Shown: positions 17,052 to 25,173 of the stretch, piece by piece
How the letters are laid out: every line of letters begins with the position of its first letter
Numbering within the stretch: the stretch's first letter is position 1
Origin: Oscillospiraceae bacterium
Lineage (GTDB): Bacteria; Bacillota; Clostridia; Oscillospirales; Oscillospiraceae
Assembly: GCA_017516925.1 (NCBI GenBank)
Contig: JAFXAQ010000007.1
Location: 1 to 50,125, forward strand
Length of the DNA stretch: 50,125 nucleotides
Direction of reading: 5' to 3'
Translations under genes and position numbers: made by a program
Notes under the pieces: generated by a model
The model's database searches: none
Seen by the model: the letters and a program-made list of their open reading frames with translations, nothing else
Told to the model about the DNA's origin: nothing

Positions 17052-19334
17052 TTATTGTTTGTTATACGAAACAATGCAGGCGTCCGCTTTTAGGTTTTCG
17101 CCCAGTACGACATCCAGATTTCCGGCGACTTCGATTGTGACGTGAATCTTTTCCGTTTCTCTTGCCCAGCGGACAGAAACAGAGCCGTGATCGTTGGTGT
17201 AGGAACCCTGTGCGCTTTCCAACGCCTGAATAAAGTGGGGATTTATTACAACCCGGTCCGGGTTGTTGCATGCCGGGTTCACGTGGATACCGGCAACAGC
17301 TTTCAGATACCAGGAGGAAACGTCTGCCATAAAATGATGGTTACGGGAGCCGATAGCCTTTCCGGGAACAGCAAACCGTTCACAGATGGAGGTTTCGCCC
17401 CGGAAAATCATATTGGCGTAAGAGGGGAAAGAAGGCTTTGTAATCATTTTATAGGCAAGGTCGGAATGGCCATACGCCGTCAGCACGTGGAAGATAGCCC
17501 GCAAGCCCAGGAAGCCGCAGTCAAAAGAATTTTTGCTTTGGGTGATGAGAGAGACCAGGGTGTCGACTGCGGTTTGCTTTTCACTTTCTTCGAAGATTCC
17601 GCAAGCCAGGCCGATTGCCTGAGAAGTCTGGCAAATGCGATAGGACGGCTGGCGGTATTGTTCGGCTTTGCCGATTGTAATGATGCCGTTTTCGTTGTAT
17701 TCATCCCGGATTGCATTTCTTAGTTTTGCATGGCTTTGCTGCAAAAACGCAAGGTTTTCTGTCAGCCCAACGGCTTCAAACATTTTTTTCGTAGTTGCAA
17801 GGCAGGAAAGCAGCGCACAGGAAGCGCAGAAGCCTAACGGAGAAGCATATACATCGGCAGGGCTGCCTACCGGAAGCCAATCGCCATAGCCGTTTTCGGT
17901 AAGACCCCGTTCGTCCAGCAGGGAAAGGTGCAAACGCAGATTTTTCATCATAGCGTCTGCATTGTCGGTTATGATTTTTGTGTCCCCGGTGTATTTGTAC
18001 ACCTGATAAGGAAGCGAATAAAGGGCGCTGTCCCACACTATAAAGTGCCGGAATTCACCGGAGGATGGAACGATAACAGGTAAGGCGCCAGTCTGGTTTT
18101 GCGCAAGCTTCAGGCAATGGATCCAGTCTGCGAACACCTTTTCCATTCCGTAGAGGAACATAAAATGCTCTGCAGAAACAGCTGCGTCCCCTGTCCAGCC
18201 GTTCTTTTCCCGGGTGGGACAGTCGGTGATCATATAGAAGGTGTTAGCCAGGTCACTTCTTACGCAGGCATCAAAAATTTCGTTGGATATTTCGTCTGAA
18301 CACCGGAACGTGGCTTTTCGTTTTACGTTATTGTGCAGCACGACGTAAGTCAGCAGGTCCTCTGTTGCCTGTTCCGGTGTAATGCCGTAGATATAGCAGT
18401 ACCGGAAGCCGTGGTAGGTAAAGGGTGGGATAAATTCCTCAATGCCTTCTCCGGAGCAGATATACACATCCTTCTGGCAACAGCCATCCGGAAGGGTGTT
18501 CATATTAAGATTGTCTAAAAACCCTTCATAGCGGCACTCGCAGAACTGCATTTGAATTTTTTGCCCTTTTTTGCCTTTGATTTTCAGGCAGGGAACACCG
18601 GCGCAGTTCTCACCGAAATCATAAATATAACCGCCAAAACGAGGGGTTATTCCCATAATGGTTTCCCCGGAATAAATATTCAGACCGGGTCGCACATGGT
18701 AAGCGTGCATCGAGCCGGGAAAAAATTTAACCGGCTTAATTCGTCTGGTTTCATCCACGCTTTCGCAGGTAGTCAGCTTTTTCGATGAGTGAGAATAATC
18801 GCAAGCCTGCGGCTTGTTCCAGCCCACATCATCGTAGCCCGGGAGATACCACGCTTTTTCATAAAGGGTCATATCGCAGTAGCAGCCGCAGCGGTAATCA
18901 TCAAAGAGAATATGCGACCGGTTCCATACCATATCGCAAGCCTCAAAGCTGGTGTTACCCCAAACGCATTTCAGCGCAAAAGCAGGTGCTGCGTGGTTGC
19001 GCTTGCTATGACCCCACAGGGCGCCGCCAATGGGATTTGCGTGACCGTTGCCCAGAATGACGCAAAGAACGTTTTCTCCCACGTTCAGCTTGCCACTTAA
19101 ATCATAGTGATTGTAGAAAACAACGTCGTCCGGATTGGCAATATAGGGCATCAGGTAGCCGGCTGTAATTTTTTCGCCGTTTAAAAACAAATCGTAAAAA
19201 CCGGTACAACCAACGGTAAGAGTGGCAGCATCCGCCAAATCGGCAAAAAAACTTTTTCTGAAAATTGGCGCAGGCACGGGGTTCTCAAAAGTGGCGGCTT
19301 CGTTTGACGCACATACAAATTTGGTTGGCAGCAT
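17052..19334 (-). CDS. Alpha-L-rhamnosidase-like protein (GH78)
   Basis: The 760-residue protein has the rhamnosidase N-terminal beta domain (about 1-150, GFYDLFLNGEKI, GNGHANPIGGALWG), a concanavalin-like domain (about 220-330, RFGGYIYDFGENCAG, PPFTYHGFRY), and the six-hairpin domain with the DCPTREKNGWTGDA signature (about 380-395). GH78 enzymes release terminal alpha-L-rhamnose. No signal peptide is present, so it should act in the cytosol on imported glycosides. It is somewhat shorter than many GH78 proteins. GGAGG lies ahead of the ATG. Its start lies only 17 bases after the lrgB stop codon, so it is probably transcribed with lrgAB. Confidence 0.88.
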   Translation of the reverse strand: MLPTKFVCASNEAATFENPVPAPIFRKSFFADLADAATLTVGCTGFYDLFLNGEKITAGYLMPYIANPDDVVFYNHYDLSGKLNVGENVLCVILGNGHANPIGGALWGHSKRNHAAPAFALKCVWGNTSFEACDMVWNRSHILFDDYRCGCYCDMTLYEKAWYLPGYDDVGWNKPQACDYSHSSKKLTTCESVDETRRIKPVKFFPGSMHAYHVRPGLNIYSGETIMGITPRFGGYIYDFGENCAGVPCLKIKGKKGQKIQMQFCECRYEGFLDNLNMNTLPDGCCQKDVYICSGEGIEEFIPPFTYHGFRYCYIYGITPEQATEDLLTYVVLHNNVKRKATFRCSDEISNEIFDACVRSDLANTFYMITDCPTREKNGWTGDAAVSAEHFMFLYGMEKVFADWIHCLKLAQNQTGALPVIVPSSGEFRHFIVWDSALYSLPYQVYKYTGDTKIITDNADAMMKNLRLHLSLLDERGLTENGYGDWLPVGSPADVYASPLGFCASCALLSCLATTKKMFEAVGLTENLAFLQQSHAKLRNAIRDEYNENGIITIGKAEQYRQPSYRICQTSQAIGLACGIFEESEKQTAVDTLVSLITQSKNSFDCGFLGLRAIFHVLTAYGHSDLAYKMITKPSFPSYANMIFRGETSICERFAVPGKAIGSRNHHFMADVSSWYLKAVAGIHVNPACNNPDRVVINPHFIQALESAQGSYTNDHGSVSVRWARETEKIHVTIEVAGNLDVVLGENLKADACIVSYNKQ

Positions 19335-19351
19335 TTGCGTTTCCTCCGTAA

Positions 19352-20044
19352 TTATATAAAATGGATAACCAAGGGGAATACAATAACGGTGACGATACCG
19401 GCGATGGCCAGGGAAAGACTGCTGACTGCCCCCTGAAGCTCGCCTAATTCATTTGCCCGGGTGGTGCCTACTACGTGGGAGGCGGTTCCCAGGGCAACGC
19501 CCTGAGCAATGGGCTCGGTGAGCCTGAAAAGTTTACATAACATAGAACCGGCGAGGTTGCCCAGATTGCCGGTGATGATGATTGCCGCGGTGGTCAGGGA
19601 GCCATAACCACCGGATTGCTCAGACAAAACCATACCGATTGCGGTGGTGATGGATTTGGGGAGCAGGGAGATGGTCAGGGCATCGTCCAAGCTGAGCAGT
19701 TTACATAACGCAAAAATAAACACCAGGCTTGTGACCGTGCCAGCCAGAATTCCGGTCAAAATAGCAGGCAGGTGCTTTTTCAGAATCTTTATTTGCTTAT
19801 AAAGGGGCAACGCCAGGCAAACGGTAGCCGGGGTCAGCAGCCAGGAGATACCGGAAGCACCTGTCTGGTACACCTGCAAATCGATACCGCACAGCAGGAT
19901 TACCCCGATTGTCAGCACAACAGCAATCAAAATGGGGTTTAAAAGAGGCGATTTCCACTTCTTTTGGCACCACAAGCCAATTTGGTATGTGCCAAAGGTC
20001 AGCGCCAAGGGAAACAGGGACAGCCCTTCCAGAAACTCAGCCAT
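19352..20044 (-). CDS. lrgB: LrgB/CidB-family membrane protein
   Basis: The 230-residue protein is almost wholly hydrophobic with about six to seven membrane segments. It contains LGTASHVVGTTRANELGE and LLPKSITTAIGM stretches that characterise LrgB. Relatives act with LrgA: historically as murein-hydrolase export modulators, and in B. subtilis (PftAB) and plant plastids (PLGG1) as pyruvate or glycolate/glycerate carriers. The gene overlaps the end of lrgA by eight bases and is followed at 17 bases by the rhamnosidase gene. Confidence 0.92.
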   Translation of the reverse strand: MAEFLEGLSLFPLALTFGTYQIGLWCQKKWKSPLLNPILIAVVLTIGVILLCGIDLQVYQTGASGISWLLTPATVCLALPLYKQIKILKKHLPAILTGILAGTVTSLVFIFALCKLLSLDDALTISLLPKSITTAIGMVLSEQSGGYGSLTTAAIIITGNLGNLAGSMLCKLFRLTEPIAQGVALGTASHVVGTTRANELGELQGAVSSLSLAIAGIVTVIVFPLVIHFI

Positions 20045-20396
20045 TTTTCTTGTCCCCCTTTTTCAAAAATGCCTGGGTCACAAGACCAGATACACCGAAC
20101 ACAACGAAGGTGGAGCTGACCACAATGATACAAATAGGCACCAGCGCAGGAGCAATCAGCCCGTAATAGGACAAAATGTTTACCGCCGGCGCTACAAATA
20201 AAATGCCCATACCGGAAATGAGAAAGGTTGCGGTTTCTGAGATGTCAGTTTCCTTGACAGCTCCTATAAACAGGGATAAAAACAGCAGCACAAAACCGTA
20301 AATTGCCGCAGGAACCGGCAGGGGTATCACCTTTGCCAGCAGCTCTCCCAGAAAGGAAAAGAGCAAAATTATCAGGACTTGTTTTATGTATTTCAA
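20037..20396 (-). CDS. lrgA: LrgA/CidA-family membrane protein
   Basis: The protein has about 119 residues and four membrane segments, with LPVPAAIYGFVLLFLSL and SGMGILFVAPAVNI typical of the LrgA/CidA family. The frame is open to 20438, but its first codons there overlap a good -10 box. I therefore choose the TTG at 20396, which has GGGGG seven bases upstream. This start is less certain than the identity. It forms a pair with lrgB, with overlapping ends. Confidence 0.88.
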   Translation of the reverse strand: MKYIKQVLIILLFSFLGELLAKVIPLPVPAAIYGFVLLFLSLFIGAVKETDISETATFLISGMGILFVAPAVNILSYYGLIAPALVPICIIVVSSTFVVFGVSGLVTQAFLKKGDKKNG

Positions 20397-20405
20397 AAAT
20401 AACGC

Positions 20406-20455
20406 CCCCAGGAAATTATTGTACTGATTATAGCACAAAAATTTCCTGGGGACAA
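20406..20455 (-). promoter_or_regulatory. lrgA promoter inside a 12-base inverted repeat
   Basis: On the minus strand TTGTCC (20450-20455) and TATAAT (20427-20432) are 17 bases apart. A perfect 12-base inverted repeat, CCCCAGGAAATT (20406-20417) and AATTTCCTGGGG (20440-20451), flanks the -10 box with a 22-base interval. It may be an operator, or, for transcripts arriving from the upstream esterase gene, a hairpin terminator ahead of TTATTTTTG. Confidence 0.75.
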
Positions 20456-20459
20456 CTGT

Positions 20460-21398
20460 TTACAGATATTTCTGGAAGAAATACATCACGTCCAGCATTT
20501 GGTAGGCAGGACCGGAGTGGGGAGAGTAGGGATAGTAGCGAATTTCCTTTTCGCAGTTTAGCGCCTTGTAGGCGGAGTAGGTGAACTGGGGCAGACAAAC
20601 CTTGTCGTCCATGGTCAGCCCTACAAAGGTAGGAACCGTAATGTCCGGAGCGTGGTTCAGTCCGTCAAAATAGCGCACGTTGTCCCAAATCAGCTCCAGA
20701 TGCTCCGGGTGGCGGAAAATGTAGTCGGTAATTCTGCCAATGACACCGCTGCGGTTTTCCATCCGGTTGTGAATGCAGGTATAGGAGGGGCAGTGCACAT
20801 CCGCAGCCTTGACCCGCTTATTCAGCGCCGCTGTGACCAGCGCCATACCGCCGCCTTGGCTGCCGCCGGAAACACCGATACGCTCCGGGTCTACTTCTTC
20901 CAACAGGGCAGCGACTTCCACAGCCCGGTAGGCATCCAGATAGACGTTGCCCAGATAATACTCGTTTTTGTCCAGAATACCGGACTGCATACCGTGGTTA
21001 TAGTCACCACCGGAGTGGTAAACGCCGTTATCCACGGTTTCGCCACCCTGTCCCCGGACGTCAATCATCAAACAGCACATACCGGCGCCCACAATGGTCC
21101 AGGCAATTCCCTTTTGACCGCTGCCGCCGTGGAAACGAACAATGCAGGGCTTCTTGCCGGGGATATTCTTCGGCACCTGGAGCCAGGCTACAACCTCGGT
21201 ATCGTCTGCGGCATTATATCGGATTTCGTACAAATCCAAAAGGCAGTAGGGAGTTTTGACCTCCTTGCGGGTGTAGGCGATGGGTTTGTCCTGGGAGCGC
21301 TTTACCATTTGCGCCCAGAATTCGTGAAAATCCGCCGGTACGTTGGGTTTGATTACAGCTTTTTCGTATTTTTCAATATGCATATCATAATAGGACAT
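20460..21398 (-). CDS. Acetylxylan esterase / cephalosporin-C deacetylase family
   Basis: The 312-residue alpha/beta hydrolase is of the AXE1 family. The nucleophile Ser180 lies in GGSQGG, the catalytic Asp in GLTMDDKVC and the His in YSPHSGP. The GQGG(E)T loop around residue 117 is typical. These enzymes remove acetyl groups from small xylo-oligosaccharides in the cytosol; there is no signal peptide. The start is the ATG at 21398, nine bases after AAGGAG, because the ATG nine bases upstream sits directly on that site. It is on the same strand as the following lrgAB-rhamnosidase unit, but separated from it by a promoter and hairpin. Confidence 0.93.
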   Translation of the reverse strand: MSYYDMHIEKYEKAVIKPNVPADFHEFWAQMVKRSQDKPIAYTRKEVKTPYCLLDLYEIRYNAADDTEVVAWLQVPKNIPGKKPCIVRFHGGSGQKGIAWTIVGAGMCCLMIDVRGQGGETVDNGVYHSGGDYNHGMQSGILDKNEYYLGNVYLDAYRAVEVAALLEEVDPERIGVSGGSQGGGMALVTAALNKRVKAADVHCPSYTCIHNRMENRSGVIGRITDYIFRHPEHLELIWDNVRYFDGLNHAPDITVPTFVGLTMDDKVCLPQFTYSAYKALNCEKEIRYYPYSPHSGPAYQMLDVMYFFQKYL

Positions 21399-21426
21399 AG
21401 AAAACATCTCCTTTTTCTTTGGAATT

Positions 21427-21455
21427 AGCTTATCATAACGGCGCAGAAATTGCAA
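21427..21455 (-). promoter_or_regulatory. Probable promoter of the esterase gene
   Basis: On the minus strand TTGCAA (21450-21455) and TAAGCT (21427-21432) are 17 bases apart, 28 bases before the chosen start codon. The -10 match is weak. Confidence 0.4.
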
Positions 21456-21509
21456 CGCACTTATCAAAAAGCGGATAAAATGCAATGGCATTTATGCTAT
21501 TTGCAAGAA

Positions 21510-21538
21510 AAACTCCCGAAGAACTCTTCGGGAGTTTT
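21510..21538 (-). terminator. Terminator of rny
   Basis: CTCCCGAAGA (21513-21522) pairs with TCTTCGGGAG (21525-21534), and T-rich sequence follows on the minus strand, four bases after the rny stop codon. Confidence 0.88.
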
Positions 21539-21541
21539 GGG

Positions 21542-23092
21542 TTATTTTGCGTATTCCACAGCCTTGGTTTCCCGAATGACGTTGACCTTAATCTGTCCGG
21601 GATATTCCAGCTCAGATTCGATTTGCTTGGCAATGTCACGGGCGAGAATAATCATATTATCCTCAGTAACCTCCTCGGGCTTGACCATAATCCGCACCTC
21701 ACGACCTGCCTGAATGGCGAAGGCCTTTTCAACACCGGGGTAAGAGCCGGTAAGCTCCTCCAGCTTCTGCAGACGGCGGATGTAGTTTTCCACATTCTCA
21801 CGGCGGGCGCCGGGACGGGCAGCGGAGACGGCATCGGCGGCCTGCACCAGAACGGCAATAATGGTCTTAGGCTCCACGTCACCGTGGTGCGCCTCAATGG
21901 CATTGACAATAACAGGATTTTCCTTGTACTTCCGTGCCAAATCTGCACCCAGCTGTACGTGGCTGCCTTCCACCTCGTGGTCAATGGATTTGCCCAGGTC
22001 ATGCAGCAGACCTGCACGCTTTGCCAGGGTTACGTCCACACCCAACTCTGCGGCCATCAGACCGGCAATGTGGGCAACCTCCATAGAGTGGTTCAGCACG
22101 TTCTGACCGTAAGAGGTACGGTATTTCTGGCGACCCAGCACCTTCACAAGCTCCGGGTTCAGGCCGTGAACACCGGTCTCGAAGCAGGCACGCTCGCCTT
22201 CCTCACGAATGGTGCGGTCCACATCCTTGCGGGCCTTTTCCACGCAGTCCTCAATGCGGGTGGGGTGAATTCTGCCGTCACCGATGAGCTTTTCCAAAGC
22301 CAGCCGGGCAATTTCCCGGCGGACAGGGTCAAAGCTGGAAACGGTAATGGCTTCCGGAGTGTCGTCGATAATCAGGTCCACACCGGTGATGGTCTCCAGA
22401 GTGCGGATGTTCCGACCCTCACGACCGATAATCCGACCCTTCATTTCATCATTGGGCAGCGGTACCACAGAAACGGTTGCCTCCGCAGCGTGGTCGGCGG
22501 CGCAGCGCTGGATGGCAATGGAGATAACCTCCCGTGCCTTCTCGTCAGCTTCGTCCTTCATTTGCTGCTCAATTTCCTTGATTTTCATTGCGGTTTCGTG
22601 GCGGATATCCTCCTCCACAGTCTTCAGAAGGAACTGCTTTGCCTGCTCCTGACTCAGACCGGAAATCTGCTCCAGGGTAGCCAAATGTGCCTTCTTCACA
22701 GCCTCGGCTTCCTCCTTGGCGGCGGCCACTTCTGCCATACGGCGGGCCAGCTCCTCTTCCTTCTTTTCAAAGGTTTCAGACTTCTTATCCAGGGTTTCTT
22801 CCTTTTGCTGCAGACGACGCTCCTGCTTTGTCAGCTCAGCGCGACGTTCTTTTACTTCTTTTTCGTACTCTGTGCGGGATTTATGGATTTCATCCTTGGC
22901 TTCCAGAAGCATTTCCTTCTTGCGGCTTTCACCGCTGCGGATAGCTTCGTTAATCAGCCGGGTGGCTTCCTGCTCTGCGTTGCCGATTTCCCGTTCAGCA
23001 AAGCGCTTGCGCATAGCACTGCCAACGACAATGCCGATCACAAGACCAACAACGGCACCAAGGACAATAAAAATAATGTCCATCATTTCCAT
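21542..23092 (-). CDS. rny: Ribonuclease Y
   Basis: The 516-residue protein has an N-terminal membrane anchor (about 5-25), a long Glu/Lys/Arg-rich coiled coil (about 30-190), a KH domain with [15 protein letters not shown] (about 215), and an HD domain with [12 protein letters not shown] (about 360) and a later EAHHGD. RNase Y is the membrane-bound endoribonuclease that starts mRNA decay in many Firmicutes. AAGGAGG lies 14 bases before the ATG, longer than usual; no better in-frame start exists. The gene has its own promoter and terminator. Confidence 0.97.
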   Translation of the reverse strand: MEMMDIIFIVLGAVVGLVIGIVVGSAMRKRFAEREIGNAEQEATRLINEAIRSGESRKKEMLLEAKDEIHKSRTEYEKEVKERRAELTKQERRLQQKEETLDKKSETFEKKEEELARRMAEVAAAKEEAEAVKKAHLATLEQISGLSQEQAKQFLLKTVEEDIRHETAMKIKEIEQQMKDEADEKAREVISIAIQRCAADHAAEATVSVVPLPNDEMKGRIIGREGRNIRTLETITGVDLIIDDTPEAITVSSFDPVRREIARLALEKLIGDGRIHPTRIEDCVEKARKDVDRTIREEGERACFETGVHGLNPELVKVLGRQKYRTSYGQNVLNHSMEVAHIAGLMAAELGVDVTLAKRAGLLHDLGKSIDHEVEGSHVQLGADLARKYKENPVIVNAIEAHHGDVEPKTIIAVLVQAADAVSAARPGARRENVENYIRRLQKLEELTGSYPGVEKAFAIQAGREVRIMVKPEEVTEDNMIILARDIAKQIESELEYPGQIKVNVIRETKAVEYAK

Positions 23093-23345
23093 AAATGTTC
23101 AGCACACCTCCTTGTTTAGAATAGGCAAAACACAGAGGTGAGCGCAACAGCCTCAGGTGTTCAATTGTAAAATGTTACACAAATAAACGCCCTCAGGCGA
23201 TAAACGCAAACCTCGGCTCCTGCCGGGTTATAAAATGAAACATGCCACATTCGGCAATGTACACTATACCAAATCTATTTTACTCATCCCGGACAGGAAA
23301 GTCAAGGAAAATCGCAGAAAAAGATTACGTAAACAAGATTTCGCA
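23093..23345. other. Intergenic region between rny and the HAD gene
   Basis: This divergent intergenic region holds the rny promoter (23277-23305) and an rny leader of about 180 bases. The leader includes several CCTCAGG/CTCGG-type short repeats and a small inverted repeat around CATGCCACATTCGGCAATG. No gene is seen. Confidence 0.5.
23277..23305 (-). promoter_or_regulatory. Promoter of rny
   Basis: On the minus strand TTGACT (23300-23305) and TAAAAT (23277-23282) have a 17-base spacer. Confidence 0.7.
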
Positions 23346-23374
23346 TTGACAGAAAATTTCTACCGTGCTAAAAT
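23346..23374 (+). promoter_or_regulatory. Promoter of the HAD phosphatase gene
   Basis: TTGACA (23346-23351) and TAAAAT (23369-23374) have a 17-base spacer, 30 bases upstream of the start codon. Confidence 0.82.
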
Positions 23375-23404
23375 AGCGTCAATATGAAAGAAGGAGGGCG
23401 TGCA

Positions 23405-24040
23405 ATGAAGCGTATTCGTAACTTCATCTGGGATTTCGACGGAACGCTGTTTGACACCTATCCTCTCATCATTGAGAATTTGCGGAAGGCGTTGCAGGAA
23501 TATGACTGCGATTGCGACCCCACAGAGGCTATGCGCTTGATGCTGGACAATATCGCTGCTGCCCGCAACTATTATGCGAGCAAATACGGTCTGGACCCGG
23601 AGCAGCTGCTGGAAGCATACAACCGCCATCATCAAAAGGTGATTGCCGCTTTGCAGGCAAAGCCTATTGCTGGGGTGCAGGCGGTGCTGGAGCATATTCG
23701 AGCCACCGGGCGGCGCAGTTATATTTTCACCCACCGGAAATATGATGAAACCGTAGCGTTTTTGAAAAAATACGGGCTCGAGGGTTATTTTCAGGAAATT
23801 GTTGGGCAGGATACGGCGCACTTTGCCTGGAAGCCTGCTCCGGATGCATTGCTGTACTTAATGGAAAAATATAAAATGAAGCCGGAGGAAACGGTGATGG
23901 TGGGAGACCGGGACTGCGATTTGGGCAGCGCCCGCAATGCAGGCATTCTGACGGCGCACCTGGTATGCGCAGTTGCACCGGAAACCCTGGACTGCAACTG
24001 GCGGCTGAAGGATTTTGACCAAATGCTTTCGATTTTGTGA
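23405..24040 (+). CDS. HAD-superfamily phosphatase, phosphoglycolate-phosphatase-like
   Basis: The 211-residue protein has HAD motif I WDFDGTLFDT (nucleophile Asp10, acid Asp12), a helical cap (about 20-85), motif II in the YIFTHRKYDE segment (Thr rather than Ser), motif III Lys in WKPAPDAL and motif IV VGDRDCDLGSA. Such enzymes hydrolyse small phosphate monoesters in the cytosol; the substrate is not evident. The start is ATG 23405, behind AAGGAGG; the ATG at 23384 lies before that site. It stands alone before the tRNA-Leu region. Confidence 0.88.
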   Translation: MKRIRNFIWDFDGTLFDTYPLIIENLRKALQEYDCDCDPTEAMRLMLDNIAAARNYYASKYGLDPEQLLEAYNRHHQKVIAALQAKPIAGVQAVLEHIRATGRRSYIFTHRKYDETVAFLKKYGLEGYFQEIVGQDTAHFAWKPAPDALLYLMEKYKMKPEETVMVGDRDCDLGSARNAGILTAHLVCAVAPETLDCNWRLKDFDQMLSIL

Positions 24041-24054
24041 GTAATTCAATAAAT

Positions 24055-24195
24055 GCGGGCGTGGCCACGTTGCTCCGCGCTGCCGGTGGCAGAAGAAGCG
24101 GAGAAAAAGTGTGTGCCGCGGTCGGCAGGAAACAAGCCTGCAAGGACAGGCGCAGTTTCTGCCGGGTACCGCAAACGGGGGAATTGGCAGACACG
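24055..24195 (+). pseudogene. tRNA-Leu fragments upstream of the intact tRNA-Leu
   Basis: GCGGGCGTGG (24055-24064) equals the 5' end of the intact tRNA-Leu at 24236, and GGAATTGGCAGACACG (24180-24195) equals its D-arm. They are in the right order but separated by about 115 unrelated bases; the latter is followed by CAGGTTCC, resembling later parts of the tRNA. No anticodon or acceptor 3' strand is present. This looks like a broken tRNA-Leu copy. Confidence 0.5.
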
Positions 24196-24235
24196 CAGGT
24201 TCCTATATAGGTAATTTTTATAATATTTGCAAAAT

Positions 24236-24318
24236 GCGGGCGTGGTGGAATTGGCAGACACGTTGGATTTAGGTTCCAATGGGTAACCGTGCAGGTTCAA
24301 GTCCTGTCGCCCGTACCA
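24236..24318 (+). tRNA. tRNA-Leu (anticodon UAG)
   Basis: Acceptor arms GCGGGCG and CGCCCGT (one G-T pair) close the molecule. The D-arm is GTGGAATTGGCAGACAC. The anticodon stem TTGGA/TCCAA holds the loop TTTAGGT, so the anticodon is TAG, reading CUN leucine codons. A short variable arm and a T-arm CAGGTTCAAGTCCTG follow. The discriminator A and CCA are encoded (24315-24318). Confidence 0.96.
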
Positions 24319-24319
24319 G

Positions 24320-24345
24320 AAAAAGCACGCGACCGCGTGCTTTTT
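24320..24345 (+). terminator. Terminator after tRNA-Leu
   Basis: AAAAAGCACGCG (24320-24331) pairs with CGCGTGCTTTTT (24334-24345), directly after the CCA end. Confidence 0.88.
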
Positions 24346-24367
24346 CAGCTATATTCGCCTCACGGCG

Positions 24368-24515
24368 AGTTATATTGGCTACGCCAGTGATATTTGCTTC
24401 GCAAGTGATATGCCTGCGGGCGTTAGGGGCGAATATAATATCACTGAAACCGCAGGTTTCAATATCACATTTTGCATAGCAAAATATATCACTCCGTTGA
24501 AGACGGAATATCACT
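24368..24515. repeat. Hairpin array built on AGTGATATT units
   Basis: Direct copies start at 24368 (AGTTATATT variant), 24386 and 24404, with an exact 18-base period. Inverted copies (AATATCACT or near) start at 24437, 24461, 24485 and 24507, 22-24 bases apart. The intervals are self-complementary: GGCTACGCC, TGCTTCGCA, GCCTGCGGGC, GAAACC-GCA-GGTTTC, TTTTGC-ATA-GCAAAA, CCGT-TGAAG-ACGG. The layout matches the array at 3977-4098. Confidence 0.88.
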
Positions 24516-24533
24516 AAAAATAGAGATAAACAC

Positions 24534-24605
24534 GATTTATAGATTGCAAAAGTCATTGATATCTCTAACCCTTTAACCAAATCCTATAACCCAACCCGTA
24601 CCAAA
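24534..24605 (+). repeat. Cassette-boundary repeat, copy 1
   Basis: This is the first of three related direct repeats of about 72 bases. The right end AAATCCTATAACCCAACCCG (24579-24598) is identical in copies 1 and 3, while the left part is more diverged. A terminator-like hairpin follows at 24603. Confidence 0.75.
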
Positions 24606-24634
24606 GCCCTAAAGGCAACTGCCTTTGGGGCTTT
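24603..24634. terminator. Hairpin after boundary repeat 1
   Basis: AAAGCCC-T-AAAGGCA pairs with TGCCTTT-G-GGGCTTT. It has A and T flanks and could terminate in either direction. Confidence 0.65.
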
Positions 24635-24837
24635 ACTTATTACCTCTTATCTTCACTTTTCACTAAAAACGCATTCCGGATTTTTGGAAGCAATAAGTAA
24701 TAGTGAATAGTGAAGAAGTTGTGGTATCCGCTTCGCGGATGATTGAAATATCTAGTTTTCAAAAGGGAATGCAGTAGTGACATATCTATAAATTTTAAGC
24801 ATCGCATATTTCAGCGATGCTTAATTTATTATCTTCC
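24635..24837. other. Non-coding stretch with a TTCACT/AGTGAA inverted repeat
   Basis: No gene is seen. CTTCACTTTTCACTA (about 24650-24665) faces TAGTGAATAGTGAAG (about 24703-24717) across a short interval. A small hairpin around ATCCGCTTCGCGGAT lies at about 24727-24741. Confidence 0.5.
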
Positions 24838-25161
24838 TTATTGTCTTGCTACCGCGGTCACGATACCGGATTTTTGGGGGAAAGCGGGATCGCTACGGGT
24901 CATAAACAGCAATCTGCAAGCTGCTCCTTCCGGGTGATTCCGTCCGGCTTCCCATGCTTCCACAGTCTTGACCGACACACCCATATATTTGGCAAACATG
25001 ATCTGTGTTAGCCCTGTGCTATTTCGAATCGAACGAATCTCGTCAGGCTTAAAGGTTTCAACAGGTTCAACTGTCAAAATGGTGGTTCTTGCCTTCAAAT
25101 TACCTTTTTCATATTCGATTGCCTGACCAAGGCCGGTTTTGATATCATCAAAAAGGCTCAT
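24838..25161 (-). CDS. higA: HigA-type antitoxin, XRE-family HTH
   Basis: The 107-residue protein has an N-terminal helical region and a C-terminal HTH (about 55-90) with GLTQIMFAKYMGVSVKTVEAWEAGRNHPEG, matching antitoxins of the HigA/NadS type. It should bind the toxin encoded just upstream and repress their shared promoter. AAGGAGG overlaps the toxin stop codon, so translation is probably coupled. As in HigBA systems, the toxin gene comes first. The cassette is more AT-rich than its surroundings and is bounded by repeats 1 and 2. Confidence 0.85.
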   Translation of the reverse strand: MSLFDDIKTGLGQAIEYEKGNLKARTTILTVEPVETFKPDEIRSIRNSTGLTQIMFAKYMGVSVKTVEAWEAGRNHPEGAACRLLFMTRSDPAFPQKSGIVTAVARQ

Positions 25162-25173
25162 ATTGCACCCTCC

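Noticed and set aside
21485-23119. 544-codon open frame on the plus strand
   Set aside because: Antisense to rny, whose domains are unmistakable.
24368-24515. CRISPR array
   Set aside because: Units are only nine bases, orientation flips in the middle, and the spacers are short self-complementary sequences; no cas gene is present.
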